DNA of 64,000 nt, from positions 186,001-250,000 of the forward strand of contig NZ_JAVYJB010000005.1 in NCBI RefSeq assembly GCF_032490495.1, in the 5' to 3' direction. Within the stretch, counting starts at the first letter, position 1; the number at the start of each line of letters is the position of its first letter. Below are positions 51,673 through 60,142 of the stretch, piece by piece. The notes under the pieces are model-generated. The model worked only from the letters and a program-made list of their open reading frames with translations. It made no database searches and had not been told where the DNA came from. The stretch is from Pilosibacter fragilis (GTDB taxonomy: Bacteria > Bacillota > Clostridia > Lachnospirales > Lachnospiraceae). The position numbers were made by a program, and so were the translations under genes.

Positions 51673-53610
51673 ATGAGAGATTTGGACTACCTGAAGCTGC
51701 TTGCAAAAGAGTATCCGACAGTGAAAGCGGCATCCAGTGAGATCATCAACCTGATGGCGATCCGCGGACTTCCGAAGGGAACCGAGTATTTCTTCAGCGA
51801 TCTGCACGGCGAATATGAAGCGTTCATTCATCTGCTCCGCAGCGCATCCGGTATCATCCGTGAAAAAATATCGGAGACCTTCGGCTACGTGATCTCAGAC
51901 GAGGAGGAGATCGCTTTAGCGAATCTGATCTACTATCCGGAACGGAACATCCGCCGGATCCAGAAAGAGGGGAAATTTACAGAAGACTGGCAGAGAATTA
52001 CGATCTACCGCCTGGTACGCATCTGTAAGGAAGTATCCTCAAAATTTACAAGATCGAAAGTGCGAAAAAAAATGCCCCCGGCATTCGCATATATCATCGA
52101 CGAGCTCCTTCATGTGGACTACAACGATGACAACAAGAAAGTTTATTATGATGAAATCATCCACTCCATCATCGACATCGAGATGGGTGACCAGTTCATC
52201 ATGGCACTCTGCAATCTGATCCAGAACCTGACCGTGGACAGCCTGCATATCATCGGTGATATCTTCGACCGCGGACCGCGTGCGGACATTATCATGGACG
52301 AGCTCATGCACTTCCACGATGTAGATATCCAGTGGGGCAACCACGATATCTCCTGGATGGGCGCAGCCACAGGCAATCTGGCCTGCATCTGCAATGTGCT
52401 CCGGATCGCGATCCGCTACAACGGATTCGACGTTCTTGAGGACGGTTACGGAATCAATCTCCGCCCGCTGTCCATGTTTGCGGCGAAGGTCTACCGGGAT
52501 GACCCGTGTGAGCGGTTCCTTCCGAAGATTCTGGATGAAAATATCTATGATGCGGTAGACCCGGGACTTGCGGCGAAGATGCACAAGGCGATCACAGTGA
52601 TCCAGTTCAAGGTGGAAGGCCAGATCACGAAGCGCCACCCGGATTACCAGATCAATGACCGGATCCATCTGGAACATATCAATTTTGAGAAGGGAACCGT
52701 AAATATCCACGGAAAAGACTACAAGATGCTGGATATGAACTTCCCGACGATCGACCCGAAGGACCCGTTAAAGCTCACGAAGGAAGAGCAGGAGCTGATC
52801 AACAGCCTGGCACTTTCCTTCCGCCACAGCGAGACGCTTCACCGCCATATCCGCTTTGTGTATTCCCACGGCGCGATGTACAAGCGGTGCAACTCGAACC
52901 TTTTATATCACGGCTGCATCCCGATGAAAGAGGATGGAACCTTCGAGGAACTGAAGCTCAAGGGGATCATCTACTCCGGAAAACGTCTGCTTGACTATCT
53001 CGAGGACGTGGTGAAGATGGCATACTTCCTGCCGGATGACGATCCGACGAAGGACTGGTACCGCGATTTTATGTGGTATTTATGGTGCGGACCGAAGTCC
53101 CCGGTATACGGAAAGGACAATATGGCGACCTTCGAGAATTACTTTGTCGCTGACAAGGCAGCCGCGAAGGAAAACATGAACCCGTATTATAAACTGTGCG
53201 AAAAAGAGGAATTCTGTAATAAAATCCTCAAGGAATTCGGACTTCCGATCGAAGGCTCCCACATCATCAACGGCCATGTCCCGGTTAAATTAAAGGACGG
53301 CGAGAGTCCGATCAAGGGAAATGGAAAGCTCTTCGTTATTGACGGCGGTCTTTCCAAGTCTTACCAGCCGAAGACGGGAATCGCGGGCTACACCCTGATC
53401 TTCAATTCCCACCACCTTGCCCTGGCGGAGCACAAGCCTTTTGACCGGAACCATGAAAACACGCCGAAAGTCATGATCGTAGAGAAGATGAAAAAGCGTG
53501 TGATGGTTGCGGATACGGATACAGGAAAAGAGCTTGCGGCGAAGATCGCGGACCTCAAGGAGCTCGTGGCAGTGTACCGCGGCGGCATCATTAAAGAAAA
53601 ACTGGAGTAA
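51673..53610 (+). CDS. fbp: class 3 fructose-1,6-bisphosphatase
   Basis: A 645-residue FBPase of the Bacillus-type class 3, about the usual family length. It has a metallophosphatase core: FFSDLHGEYEAF, GDIFDRGPRADIIMDEL, WGNHDISWMG and FVYSHGAMY. It dephosphorylates fructose-1,6-bisphosphate in gluconeogenesis with Mn2+. The start is ATG 51673 with GGGAGG upstream. It is followed after six bases by the DUF1700 gene. Confidence 0.96.
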   Translation: MRDLDYLKLLAKEYPTVKAASSEIINLMAIRGLPKGTEYFFSDLHGEYEAFIHLLRSASGIIREKISETFGYVISDEEEIALANLIYYPERNIRRIQKEGKFTEDWQRITIYRLVRICKEVSSKFTRSKVRKKMPPAFAYIIDELLHVDYNDDNKKVYYDEIIHSIIDIEMGDQFIMALCNLIQNLTVDSLHIIGDIFDRGPRADIIMDELMHFHDVDIQWGNHDISWMGAATGNLACICNVLRIAIRYNGFDVLEDGYGINLRPLSMFAAKVYRDDPCERFLPKILDENIYDAVDPGLAAKMHKAITVIQFKVEGQITKRHPDYQINDRIHLEHINFEKGTVNIHGKDYKMLDMNFPTIDPKDPLKLTKEEQELINSLALSFRHSETLHRHIRFVYSHGAMYKRCNSNLLYHGCIPMKEDGTFEELKLKGIIYSGKRLLDYLEDVVKMAYFLPDDDPTKDWYRDFMWYLWCGPKSPVYGKDNMATFENYFVADKAAAKENMNPYYKLCEKEEFCNKILKEFGLPIEGSHIINGHVPVKLKDGESPIKGNGKLFVIDGGLSKSYQPKTGIAGYTLIFNSHHLALAEHKPFDRNHENTPKVMIVEKMKKRVMVADTDTGKELAAKIADLKELVAVYRGGIIKEKLE

Positions 53611-53616
53611 AATTAC

Positions 53617-54111
53617 ATGAACAAGGACGAATTTTTAAGACGCCTGGAGGAAGCACTCTCGGGTGAGGTCCCGGCGTCGGTCATCCGCGACAACCTGAAT
53701 TATTACGCGGATTATCTTTCCCAGGAGTTGGGAAAAGGCCGTACCATGGATGAAATTATTGAGGAGATCGGCGAGCCGAATATCGTGGCCCGAACGATCA
53801 TCGATTCCGCTGAGGCGGCGGGAGAGACTGGAGACGGTTATGGAAGTTTTGAGGACGCGTCCCCGCGGGGCGATGACAGAAGAAGCACTTACAGCCAGGA
53901 AAGTTATCAGAACGGCTCCACGCCGAATATCCATTATTTCGATCTGAATAAGTGGTACTGGAAATTAGCCCTTGTTGTGCTCTTGTTCCTTGTGATCTCT
54001 GTTGTGTTCAGCATTATGGGCAGCGTGTTTTACCTGCTGATCCGGTTCTCCGGACCTATCTTAATGTGCCTTATTATTTATTGGCTTGTTAAGAACTTCC
54101 GGGGCAGGTAA
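53617..54111 (+). CDS. DUF1700 (HAAS-type) membrane protein
   Basis: A 164-residue protein with an N-terminal helical HAAS/DUF1700 domain (about 1-75, FLRRLEEALSGEVPASVIRD and GEPNIVARTIIDSAE), a polar linker, and two C-terminal membrane helices (LALVVLLFLVISVVFSIMG and YLLIRFSGPILMCLIIYWLV). HAAS domains often sit with PadR regulators and modulate membrane signalling, though no padR gene is adjacent here. It follows fbp in the same orientation. The molecular role is unknown. Confidence 0.82.
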   Translation: MNKDEFLRRLEEALSGEVPASVIRDNLNYYADYLSQELGKGRTMDEIIEEIGEPNIVARTIIDSAEAAGETGDGYGSFEDASPRGDDRRSTYSQESYQNGSTPNIHYFDLNKWYWKLALVVLLFLVISVVFSIMGSVFYLLIRFSGPILMCLIIYWLVKNFRGR

Positions 54112-54293
54112 TAAAACAGATGTTAATAGGAAGAAATGAACAGGCGACCGTGAATGTGAGCTGCAGATACGGACACAGAAAATGGCGGATCAGTTCATGG
54201 ATTTAAAGACGAAAATGTCCGAAAAACCCTGATTTTACTGAAAAAATCAACAGATTACAGGATGTTACAATTGAAATAAGTTATGTAAACATG

Positions 54294-54326
54294 TGCGGCG
54301 CTCTCAGTATGGAACGCCGCATTTTT
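54294..54326 (+). terminator. intrinsic terminator after fbp-DUF1700
   Basis: TGCGGCG pairs with CGCCGCA across a 14-base loop and is followed by TTTTT. The 378-base gap also holds the promoter and repeat cluster listed next. Confidence 0.85.
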
Positions 54327-54386
54327 GCCACATTGTTGGCGGTTTTTGCCTAAATTATTAAGAGTTTATGAATTCCTTTGTTTTTA

Positions 54387-54415
54387 TTGACAAAAGGAGC
54401 CTTAGGAAATATAAT
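54387..54415 (+). promoter_or_regulatory. consensus sigma-A promoter of the NlpC/P60 gene
   Basis: TTGACA and TATAAT match the consensus exactly with a 17-base spacer, about 75 bases before the start codon. Confidence 0.9.
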
Positions 54416-54418
54416 TTG

Positions 54419-54459
54419 TTTGTAACAAAACGTAATATATTTGTAACAAACATTACAAA
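54419..54459 (+). promoter_or_regulatory. repeated TTTGTAACAAA motifs after the -10 box
   Basis: TTTGTAACAAA occurs at 54419-54429 and 54440-54450, exactly 21 bases apart, followed by an inverted half-site ATTACAAA at 54452-54459. The two-turn spacing directly over the transcription start region looks like a repressor or response-regulator operator. A WalR-type site (TGTAA half-sites) is one possibility, but the spacing does not match the B. subtilis consensus. Confidence 0.5.
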
Positions 54460-54489
54460 CCATTAAAGTTTAATAATAAGAGGATTTCA

Positions 54490-55176
54490 ATGACAAATAA
54501 ACTTTTCAGAACTTTAAAAATCACCTGCTTATGTATGGCCTTAACAGCAGCCCTTCCGATCGTTTCCTTCGCGGACGAGACAACGGCATCTGTAAAAGAG
54601 GACAAGATGGTCGTAAGAATCATCCACTTCGATGAAAACGGAAACCCGTTGGAAGAGGACAAGCAGACAGCGACAGAAGAAACAGAGAGTTCTGAAGAGA
54701 CGACAGATAAAGAAGAAGCAAATGCTGATGAGGCAGACTCCGATGAGGAGGAAGCGGCTGAGTCAGAAGCCGACGAGGCAGAACTTGAGGCAGCTATCGA
54801 AGTTGAGAATGATCTCCGTTCCGAAATTGTTACATATGCGCTCCAGTTCGTAGGAAACCGCTACAAATACGGCGGAACAAACCCGAATACTGGTGTTGAC
54901 TGTTCTGGATTTACCTCCTATGTAATGCGTCACGCAGCAGAAGTGGAACTTCCGCATTCTTCCGGCGGACAGTCTCGTATGGGCCGCCAGGTAAGCAGCT
55001 CCGAGATGCGCCCGGGCGATATTATCTGCTACGGATCCGGAAAGAGGATCAACCATGTTGCTCTCTACATCGGAAACGGACAGATCGTACATGCCTCCAC
55101 AGAGAGAACCGGAATCAAGGTTTCCAGATGGAACTACCGCACACCGGTGAGAATCGTAAATGTACTTGGCGATTAA
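54490..55176 (+). CDS. secreted NlpC/P60 (C40) endopeptidase
   Basis: A 228-residue exported protein: signal peptide 1-28, a highly acidic Glu/Thr/Asp-rich linker (about 55-105), and an NlpC/P60 domain (about 108-228). The catalytic residues are Cys138 in GVDCSGFTSY, His189 in RINHVALYIG and His201 in IVHAS. These enzymes cut gamma-D-Glu-diamino-acid links in peptidoglycan stems. The acidic region may act as a spacer in the wall. It has its own strong promoter and terminator. Confidence 0.93.
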   Translation: MTNKLFRTLKITCLCMALTAALPIVSFADETTASVKEDKMVVRIIHFDENGNPLEEDKQTATEETESSEETTDKEEANADEADSDEEEAAESEADEAELEAAIEVENDLRSEIVTYALQFVGNRYKYGGTNPNTGVDCSGFTSYVMRHAAEVELPHSSGGQSRMGRQVSSSEMRPGDIICYGSGKRINHVALYIGNGQIVHASTERTGIKVSRWNYRTPVRIVNVLGD

Positions 55177-55213
55177 CCTGAAAATTGGATAAAGGATAAA
55201 AGGGATTAAAAAA

Positions 55214-55261
55214 GTGCTCTTTACAGCAGATCGTTAGGATTGCTGCAGAGAGCATTTTTTT
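55214..55261 (+). terminator. intrinsic terminator after the NlpC/P60 gene
   Basis: GTGCTCT...CAGCA pairs with TGCTG...AGAGCA around a 12-base loop and is followed by seven T. Confidence 0.85.
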
Positions 55262-55303
55262 ACTGCGATACATTCGAAAGAGGTCGTCAGCAGCAGATTT
55301 ATA

Positions 55304-55888
55304 CTATCTTCTCTGACGGTTCCCAGCATGAAGAATAAGCTTAAACACTCCTGCCTGTTCCAAGGTTTTCGCCACGAGGAAGAAGATCAGGGAGTCCACC
55401 GGCCACTGGATCAGGTTCTTGATGGCGCGGGCTGGCAGAATTGCTAAAAATCCCTTTCCGTTTAAGAGCGTCAACCAGTAAGTGCCGAGGACGATGTTGC
55501 AGAGAACGATCACCACGAGCTTTGCCGTGAGGATCCGCGGCAGGGAAAGGTTCTTTTTATAGAAGAACAGGCCGTAGATAAACGCCGCAAGCATCGCGTT
55601 GAACGTAAAGCCCGGCATAAATCCGCCGTCCGGCTTTAACATAAACTTGATCACATCCATAGCGCCGCCGAATAATCCGCCGACGACCGGGCCGAACAGA
55701 TAATCCACCAGCATATTTGGGATGGAACCGAAGCCGATCTTTAAGTTTGGTGTGATTTTAAAGGAGTAGTATCCAAGTACAACGGACAGCGCGCCGAACA
55801 TGGCGCAGGTAGTGATAGTGGTGACCTTCTTGAATTCACGGGATGATTCAAAGATCCTGGAAAAGAGGTCGTTCGAGCTTTTTTGCAT
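55304..55888 (-). CDS. folT: folate ECF transporter S component FolT
   Basis: A 194-residue integral membrane S component. CAMFGALSVVLGYYSFKI carries the helix-1 Ala/Gly docking pattern, followed by GFGSIPNMLVDYLFGPVVGG and FMPGFTFNAMLAAFIYG, as in FolT. It binds folate and uses the shared EcfAAT energising module, which is not in the window. The start is ATG 55888 behind AAAGGAGG. The THF riboswitch directly upstream supports the substrate. It has more sequence after helix 1 than RibU but the same topology. Confidence 0.93.
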   Translation of the reverse strand: MQKSSNDLFSRIFESSREFKKVTTITTCAMFGALSVVLGYYSFKITPNLKIGFGSIPNMLVDYLFGPVVGGLFGGAMDVIKFMLKPDGGFMPGFTFNAMLAAFIYGLFFYKKNLSLPRILTAKLVVIVLCNIVLGTYWLTLLNGKGFLAILPARAIKNLIQWPVDSLIFFLVAKTLEQAGVFKLILHAGNRQRR

Positions 55889-55954
55889 AAAAAAATACCT
55901 CCTTTGCAGATTCTCGGACCACAACAGGAGATAATATACGGAGCTATCTTCTGA

Positions 55955-56052
55955 TGCAGCGGGATGCGATATGTGCACCGCGGGAAATTCCCTTCGTCCT
56001 GCCAGCAACTCCCTGTCTGGCGGGCACTTGACGCGCACACGTCTACTCTGCA
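55955..56052 (-). ncRNA. tetrahydrofolate (THF) riboswitch
   Basis: On the minus strand the aptamer reads GCAGAGTAGACG, then GCGCGTCAAGTG, GGACGAAGGGAA, CCGCGGTGCA, and ends CGCATCCCGCTGC. These are the conserved THF-I blocks in order, with the two ends pairing. It lies 66 bases before the folT start. No intrinsic terminator is seen in between, so control is probably at ribosome binding. Confidence 0.95.
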
Positions 56053-56424
56053 TGTTTGTTTGATTTTCAGGGCGGTCAGCGCCCCTGATGCAATTACAGT
56101 ATCATGAATGGTGCGGAATGTAAAGGGTGAAATAAGGAAAAAACGGAAGAAAGGCGAAAATCAGACGGAACATGTACCCGGAAAACGCAGGCGGGTCGAA
56201 ACTATACGGCCGAAAAGCTTTTTTGACGAAAGAATGTGGAAAAAATTTACGTAATTTCGGTGTTTTGATATATATACTTTTTGAAAACACTGATTTATAA
56301 TACAGCAAGTTCGTTTGAAACATGTAGACCATGGGAAACGTATGTCAGAGAGTCAGGAAGATTCAACCGGAACCATGATTTACAGAACATAAAAACTGAG
56401 TAAAATGACACAGGAGAGTTACAT

Positions 56425-57783
56425 ATGCAGAAAAGTGAGGTAAAGGATCTGACAGTCGGATCGCCAATGAAGCTGATCTTAAGCTTTGCAGTTCCGATGC
56501 TGCTGGGATTTCTTTTTCAGCAGTTTTATAACATGGTAGACACGATCATTGTCGGAAAATGCCTGGGGGTATCGTCCCTGGCGGCAGTTGGTTCGACGGG
56601 TTCTATCAACTTTATGATCATCGGTTTCTGTACCGGTGCCTGCAGCGGATTTGCGATCCCGGTGGCGCAGAAGTTCGGCGCGGGTGATTATACGGGAATG
56701 AGGAAGTTCGTGGCGAACGCCGGATGGCTCTCAGCGGTGTTTGCGGTGGTCATGACGACGATCGTCGGACTGCTCTGCATGAACATTTTACAGTGGATGA
56801 ATACGCCGGAGGACATTATCCAGGGCGCCTATGATTACATTTTTGTGATCTTCCTTGGAATCCCGGTCACATACCTCTATAACATGCTGGCGGGCATCAT
56901 CCGAAGTCTGGGCGACAGCAAGACACCGGTCTACTTCCTGCTCCTGTCCTCCCTCATGAACATCGGTCTCGACTTTTTTACGATCCTGGTCCTTGGCATG
57001 GGCGTTGGCGGACCGGCTCTGGCGACGGTCATCTCCCAGGGAATCTCCGCGGTACTGTGCCTGATCTACATGATCAGGCATTACCCGATCCTTCATATGA
57101 AAAACGGCGAGTGGAAGCCAGACGGAAGAATGCTCGGCACCCTCTGCAGTATGGGAATCCCTATGGGACTCCAGTATTCCATCACGGCCATCGGCAGCGT
57201 TGTGCTCCAGACTGCGGTAAACTCCTTAGGTTCCATGGCGGTTGCGGCGGTATCCACAGGAAGCAAGGTCAGCATGTTCTTCTGCTGTCCGTTTGATGCT
57301 CTGGGTGGAACCATGGCGACCTACGCGGGACAGAACGTGGGAGCGAAGAAGCTGGACCGCGTGAAAGAGGGACTGAAGGCGGCGAGTCTGATCGGAATCA
57401 TTTACTCCGTGATCGCATTTGTGATCCTGTTCTTCGGTGGAAAGTATATCGCGCTGCTCTTCATGGACGCGGACCAGACGGAGATCATCGGGCGCGTGGC
57501 GATGTTCCTTATCGGAAACAGCATGTTCTACATACCGCTTACCTTTGTGAATGTGGTGCGTTTTACGATCCAGGGAATGGGATTCTCCACATTCGCGATC
57601 CTCGCGGGTGTCTGCGAGATGGCGGCGCGATCTCTCGTGGGCTTCTGCCTCGTTCCGGTATTCGGCTTCCTTCCGGCATGCTTTGCAAGCCCGTTAGCGT
57701 GGATCTTCGCGGATGCTTTCCTGATCCCGGCGTTCTTCCACTGTATGAAAAAATTAAAAGTTCTTTTCGGGGAAGCTGCATAA
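56425..57783 (+). CDS. MATE family efflux transporter
   Basis: A 452-residue protein with about 12 membrane helices in two homologous halves. LSFAVPMLLGFLFQQFYNMV, LAAVGSTGSINFMI and GGTMATYAGQNVGAKK are typical MATE motifs. It would export cationic drugs or metabolites using a Na+ or H+ gradient. GGAGAGTTACAT precedes the ATG. It stands alone between the THF riboswitch region and a small gene. Confidence 0.93.
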   Translation: MQKSEVKDLTVGSPMKLILSFAVPMLLGFLFQQFYNMVDTIIVGKCLGVSSLAAVGSTGSINFMIIGFCTGACSGFAIPVAQKFGAGDYTGMRKFVANAGWLSAVFAVVMTTIVGLLCMNILQWMNTPEDIIQGAYDYIFVIFLGIPVTYLYNMLAGIIRSLGDSKTPVYFLLLSSLMNIGLDFFTILVLGMGVGGPALATVISQGISAVLCLIYMIRHYPILHMKNGEWKPDGRMLGTLCSMGIPMGLQYSITAIGSVVLQTAVNSLGSMAVAAVSTGSKVSMFFCCPFDALGGTMATYAGQNVGAKKLDRVKEGLKAASLIGIIYSVIAFVILFFGGKYIALLFMDADQTEIIGRVAMFLIGNSMFYIPLTFVNVVRFTIQGMGFSTFAILAGVCEMAARSLVGFCLVPVFGFLPACFASPLAWIFADAFLIPAFFHCMKKLKVLFGEAA

Positions 57784-57865
57784 TCGTTCGGGAACGGACC
57801 ATACTAGAGGATGCAGCGGCGGAAAATGTCCGCGGCTTGAAAACCACTCTAGGAGGTACGAAAAA

Positions 57866-58042
57866 ATGGCAAGAAACAGCTATGATATGGACGACAACAT
57901 GAAGAGCAGCGAGTCTGAGACCTACGATAAGACAAAGAATCAGAGCAGAAACAGCCAGAACCGTTCTGAAAACAGCAGCCAGAATCGCACAAGAAACAGT
58001 TCCAGGGACTCTATGGATAATGGCAGAAACTGCAAGAGATAA
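57866..58042 (+). CDS. 58-residue Asn/Ser/Arg-rich small protein
   Basis: ATG 57866 follows AGGAGGTACGAAAAA, and the frame ends at TAA 58042. The 58-residue product is low complexity: repeats of N-S/N-R/Q-N-R type (SQNRTRNSSRDSMDNG) after an acidic start. There is no hydrophobic segment. Composition is reminiscent of small spore proteins, but I see no SASP or Tlp signature, so the function is unknown. A strong ribosome binding site and a downstream terminator support it as a real gene. Confidence 0.65.
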   Translation: MARNSYDMDDNMKSSESETYDKTKNQSRNSQNRSENSSQNRTRNSSRDSMDNGRNCKR

Positions 58043-58092
58043 AAAGATGTGGATGTGAAGACAGCACACATTCGCAGAATATGATGAAAGCG

Positions 58093-58122
58093 GCGGCAGG
58101 AGCAGAACCTGCCGCTGTTTTT
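58093..58122 (+). terminator. intrinsic terminator after the small Asn/Ser-rich gene
   Basis: GCGGCAGG pairs with CCTGCCGC over a 7-base loop, followed by TGTTTTT. Confidence 0.85.
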
Positions 58123-58163
58123 ATGTAACAGGGAATTCCTGGGAAATCCCTGTTACATAAAAA
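58118..58163. repeat. 46-bp palindrome
   Basis: TTTTTATGTAACAGGGA pairs perfectly with TCCCTGTTACATAAAAA (17 bp) around ATTCCTGGGAAA. It begins in the T-run of the preceding terminator and abuts repeated element F copy 2. It could act as a second terminator for either strand. Confidence 0.6.
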
Positions 58164-58257
58164 GGCACTAACACGCCAAAGATGCGCACTCGCGCGAGGA
58201 TGCAGATTGTCGCAAGCGACCGCGCGAGGTGCGAGAATGTGCCAAGGCACATTTTTT
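58164..58257 (+). repeat. repeated structured element F, copy 2
   Basis: This is the second copy of the element at 45819-45915. Stems: GGCAC/GTGCC outer, CTCGCGCG/CGCGCGAG perfect, and GTCGC-AA-GCGAC inner. The 3' end AATGTGCC/GGCACATT followed by TTTT is a terminator-like hairpin competing with the outer stem. It is 77 bases before the rhodanese gene. Confidence 0.75.
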
Positions 58258-58333
58258 GTGTAATAGTGTACATAGAACCTGTCCGGACCGCCCGGCATAC
58301 CTTACATTAAGGATATGTTTCAGGAGAAGGTAT

Positions 58334-58648
58334 ATGTTTCGGACGATTTCGGTGCAGCAGTTGGAGTATCTTCTGGACGGGGAGCGGACATTCACCTTGT
58401 TGGATGTGCGGGAGCAGAGGGAATATGAGGCAGGACATCTCCTGGGGGCTGTGAACCTGCCTTATGAGCGGCTGGATGAAGTGGAGGCGGAGATTCCGAA
58501 AGACCGCCCGGTGGTCATCTACTGCGCCTACGGGGGCCAGAGCCTGCTTGCGGCGAGGAAGCTTGCAGGGTGCGGGTATGACGCGGTGAATGCACTTGGG
58601 GGACTTCATTATTATAGAGGGAAGTATTATGTGAGATGTAAAGAGTAG
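58334..58648 (+). CDS. rhodanese-like domain protein
   Basis: A 104-residue single rhodanese domain. LLDVREQREYEAGHLLGAVN is the CDC25/rhodanese entry motif, and the active-site loop reads YCAYGGQSL with the catalytic Cys. It probably carries persulfide sulfur, but the acceptor is unknown. The start is ATG 58334 after AGGAGAAGG. It is preceded by element F copy 2, which may control it. Confidence 0.9.
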   Translation: MFRTISVQQLEYLLDGERTFTLLDVREQREYEAGHLLGAVNLPYERLDEVEAEIPKDRPVVIYCAYGGQSLLAARKLAGCGYDAVNALGGLHYYRGKYYVRCKE

Positions 58649-58852
58649 CACATTCTTGCACCGAACGCGGCTATCAGCGATAAGCTGCATCCGGGAGCCA
58701 GGCTTATTGTATAAGCAGTTCGGAAAAAATGTGGAATGTAAGTCTGCTTTGAGGTTCGGCAGGGATTGACAGGGACGCTGCAAACCCTTAAAATTAAATG
58801 GAATATGACCATTTGGCGTAAGTCATGGATGGCGCGAAACTATGAAAATACA

Positions 58853-58879
58853 GTAACTGCTAAGATACCAGGCAGTTAC
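58853..58879. repeat. 27-bp inverted repeat, GTAACTG-N13-CAGTTAC
   Basis: It has the same half-sites and spacer length as the repeat at 16392-16418, and again lies about 30 bases before a start codon. The half-sites match the ends of the MITE-like elements. No flanking direct repeat is seen. Confidence 0.5.
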
Positions 58880-58907
58880 ATGACACATCAGAACGGAGAA
58901 AATCAGA

Positions 58908-60074
58908 TTGAATACATTTGAATTAATCGTCCCATGCCATTTCGGCCTGGAGGCAGTCATGAAAAAGGAGATCCTGGATCTCGGATATGAGGTCAGCCAG
59001 GTGGAGGATGGCCGTGTGACGTTTATCGGCGATGCGGAGGCGATCTGCCGCGCCAATATTTTCCTCAGAACGACAGAGCGCGTGCTCTTAAAAGTCGGCA
59101 GCTTCCATGCGGAGACCTTCGAGGATCTGTTCCAGGGAACCCGCGCGATCCCGTGGGAGGAATATCTCCCGAAGGACGCGAAATTCTGGGTCGCAAAGGC
59201 GTCCTCCATCAAGAGCAAGCTTTTCAGCCCGTCTGACATCCAGTCCATCATGAAAAAAGCCATGGTGGAGCGGATGAAAAAGGCGTACGGGATCGAGTGG
59301 TTCCCGGAAAACGGCGCGAGCTTCCCGCTCCGTGTCTTCCTTCACAAGGACACGGTGACAGTGGCTCTCGACACCACCGGCGAGTCCCTGCATAAGCGCG
59401 GCTACCGCACACTGACGAGTAAAGCACCGATCACGGAGACACTGGCGGCGGCTCTCATCATGCTGACCCCGTGGAAGAGTGACCGGATCCTCGTGGACCC
59501 GTTCTGCGGAAGCGGCACCTTCCCCATCGAGGCGGCGATGATCGCGGCAAACATGGCACCGGGAATGAATCGTGAGTTCCTGTCCGAGGACTGGAAGCAC
59601 CTGATCCCCAGAAAATGCTGGTATGACGCCATGGACGAGGCGAACGATCTCGTGGACCTCTCCGTCCAGACGGATATTCAAGGATATGATATCGACGGTG
59701 ATATCGTCCGTGCGGCGAGAGCGAACGCGAAGGCAGCAGGAGTGGATGAGCTGATCCATTTCCAGCAGAGATCCGTCAGCGACCTGAGCCACCCGAAAAA
59801 GTACGGCTTCCTGATCACGAACCCGCCGTACGGTGAGCGAATTGAAGATAAAAAGAACCTGCCGGAGTTATATAAGACCATCGGCGAGCGCTTCGCAGCG
59901 CTGGATTCCTGGTCTGCCTATATCATTACGGCTTACGAAGACACCGAGCGGTATTTCGGTCGCAAGGCGGATAAGAATCGGAAGATCTACAATGGTATGA
60001 TGAAGACCTACTTCTACCAGTTCTTAGGACCGAAACCACCGAGAAAGCGTGAGGACAGAAGAGAAGAGAGATAA
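58908..60074 (+). CDS. THUMP-domain class I RNA methyltransferase (RlmL/YpsC-like)
   Basis: A 388-residue SAM-dependent RNA methyltransferase. Residues about 1-160 are a THUMP/ferredoxin-like RNA-binding region (ELIVPCHFGLEAVMKKEILD). The Rossmann MTase domain follows with DPFCGSGTFPIEAAM (motif I), GYDIDGDIVRAARANAKAAG (motif II) and the catalytic TNPPYGERI (motif IV, N-P-P-Y). Such enzymes make N2-methylguanosine in 23S rRNA. The start is TTG 58908 behind GGAGAAAATCAGA. The C-terminus is basic. Confidence 0.92.
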   Translation: MNTFELIVPCHFGLEAVMKKEILDLGYEVSQVEDGRVTFIGDAEAICRANIFLRTTERVLLKVGSFHAETFEDLFQGTRAIPWEEYLPKDAKFWVAKASSIKSKLFSPSDIQSIMKKAMVERMKKAYGIEWFPENGASFPLRVFLHKDTVTVALDTTGESLHKRGYRTLTSKAPITETLAAALIMLTPWKSDRILVDPFCGSGTFPIEAAMIAANMAPGMNREFLSEDWKHLIPRKCWYDAMDEANDLVDLSVQTDIQGYDIDGDIVRAARANAKAAGVDELIHFQQRSVSDLSHPKKYGFLITNPPYGERIEDKKNLPELYKTIGERFAALDSWSAYIITAYEDTERYFGRKADKNRKIYNGMMKTYFYQFLGPKPPRKREDRREER

Positions 60075-60142
60075 CAGAACGGCAGCAGACACACAGAGAT
60101 GACAAAAATGCCGATTGCAGGCAGAAACGCAGGTAAGCGGAT

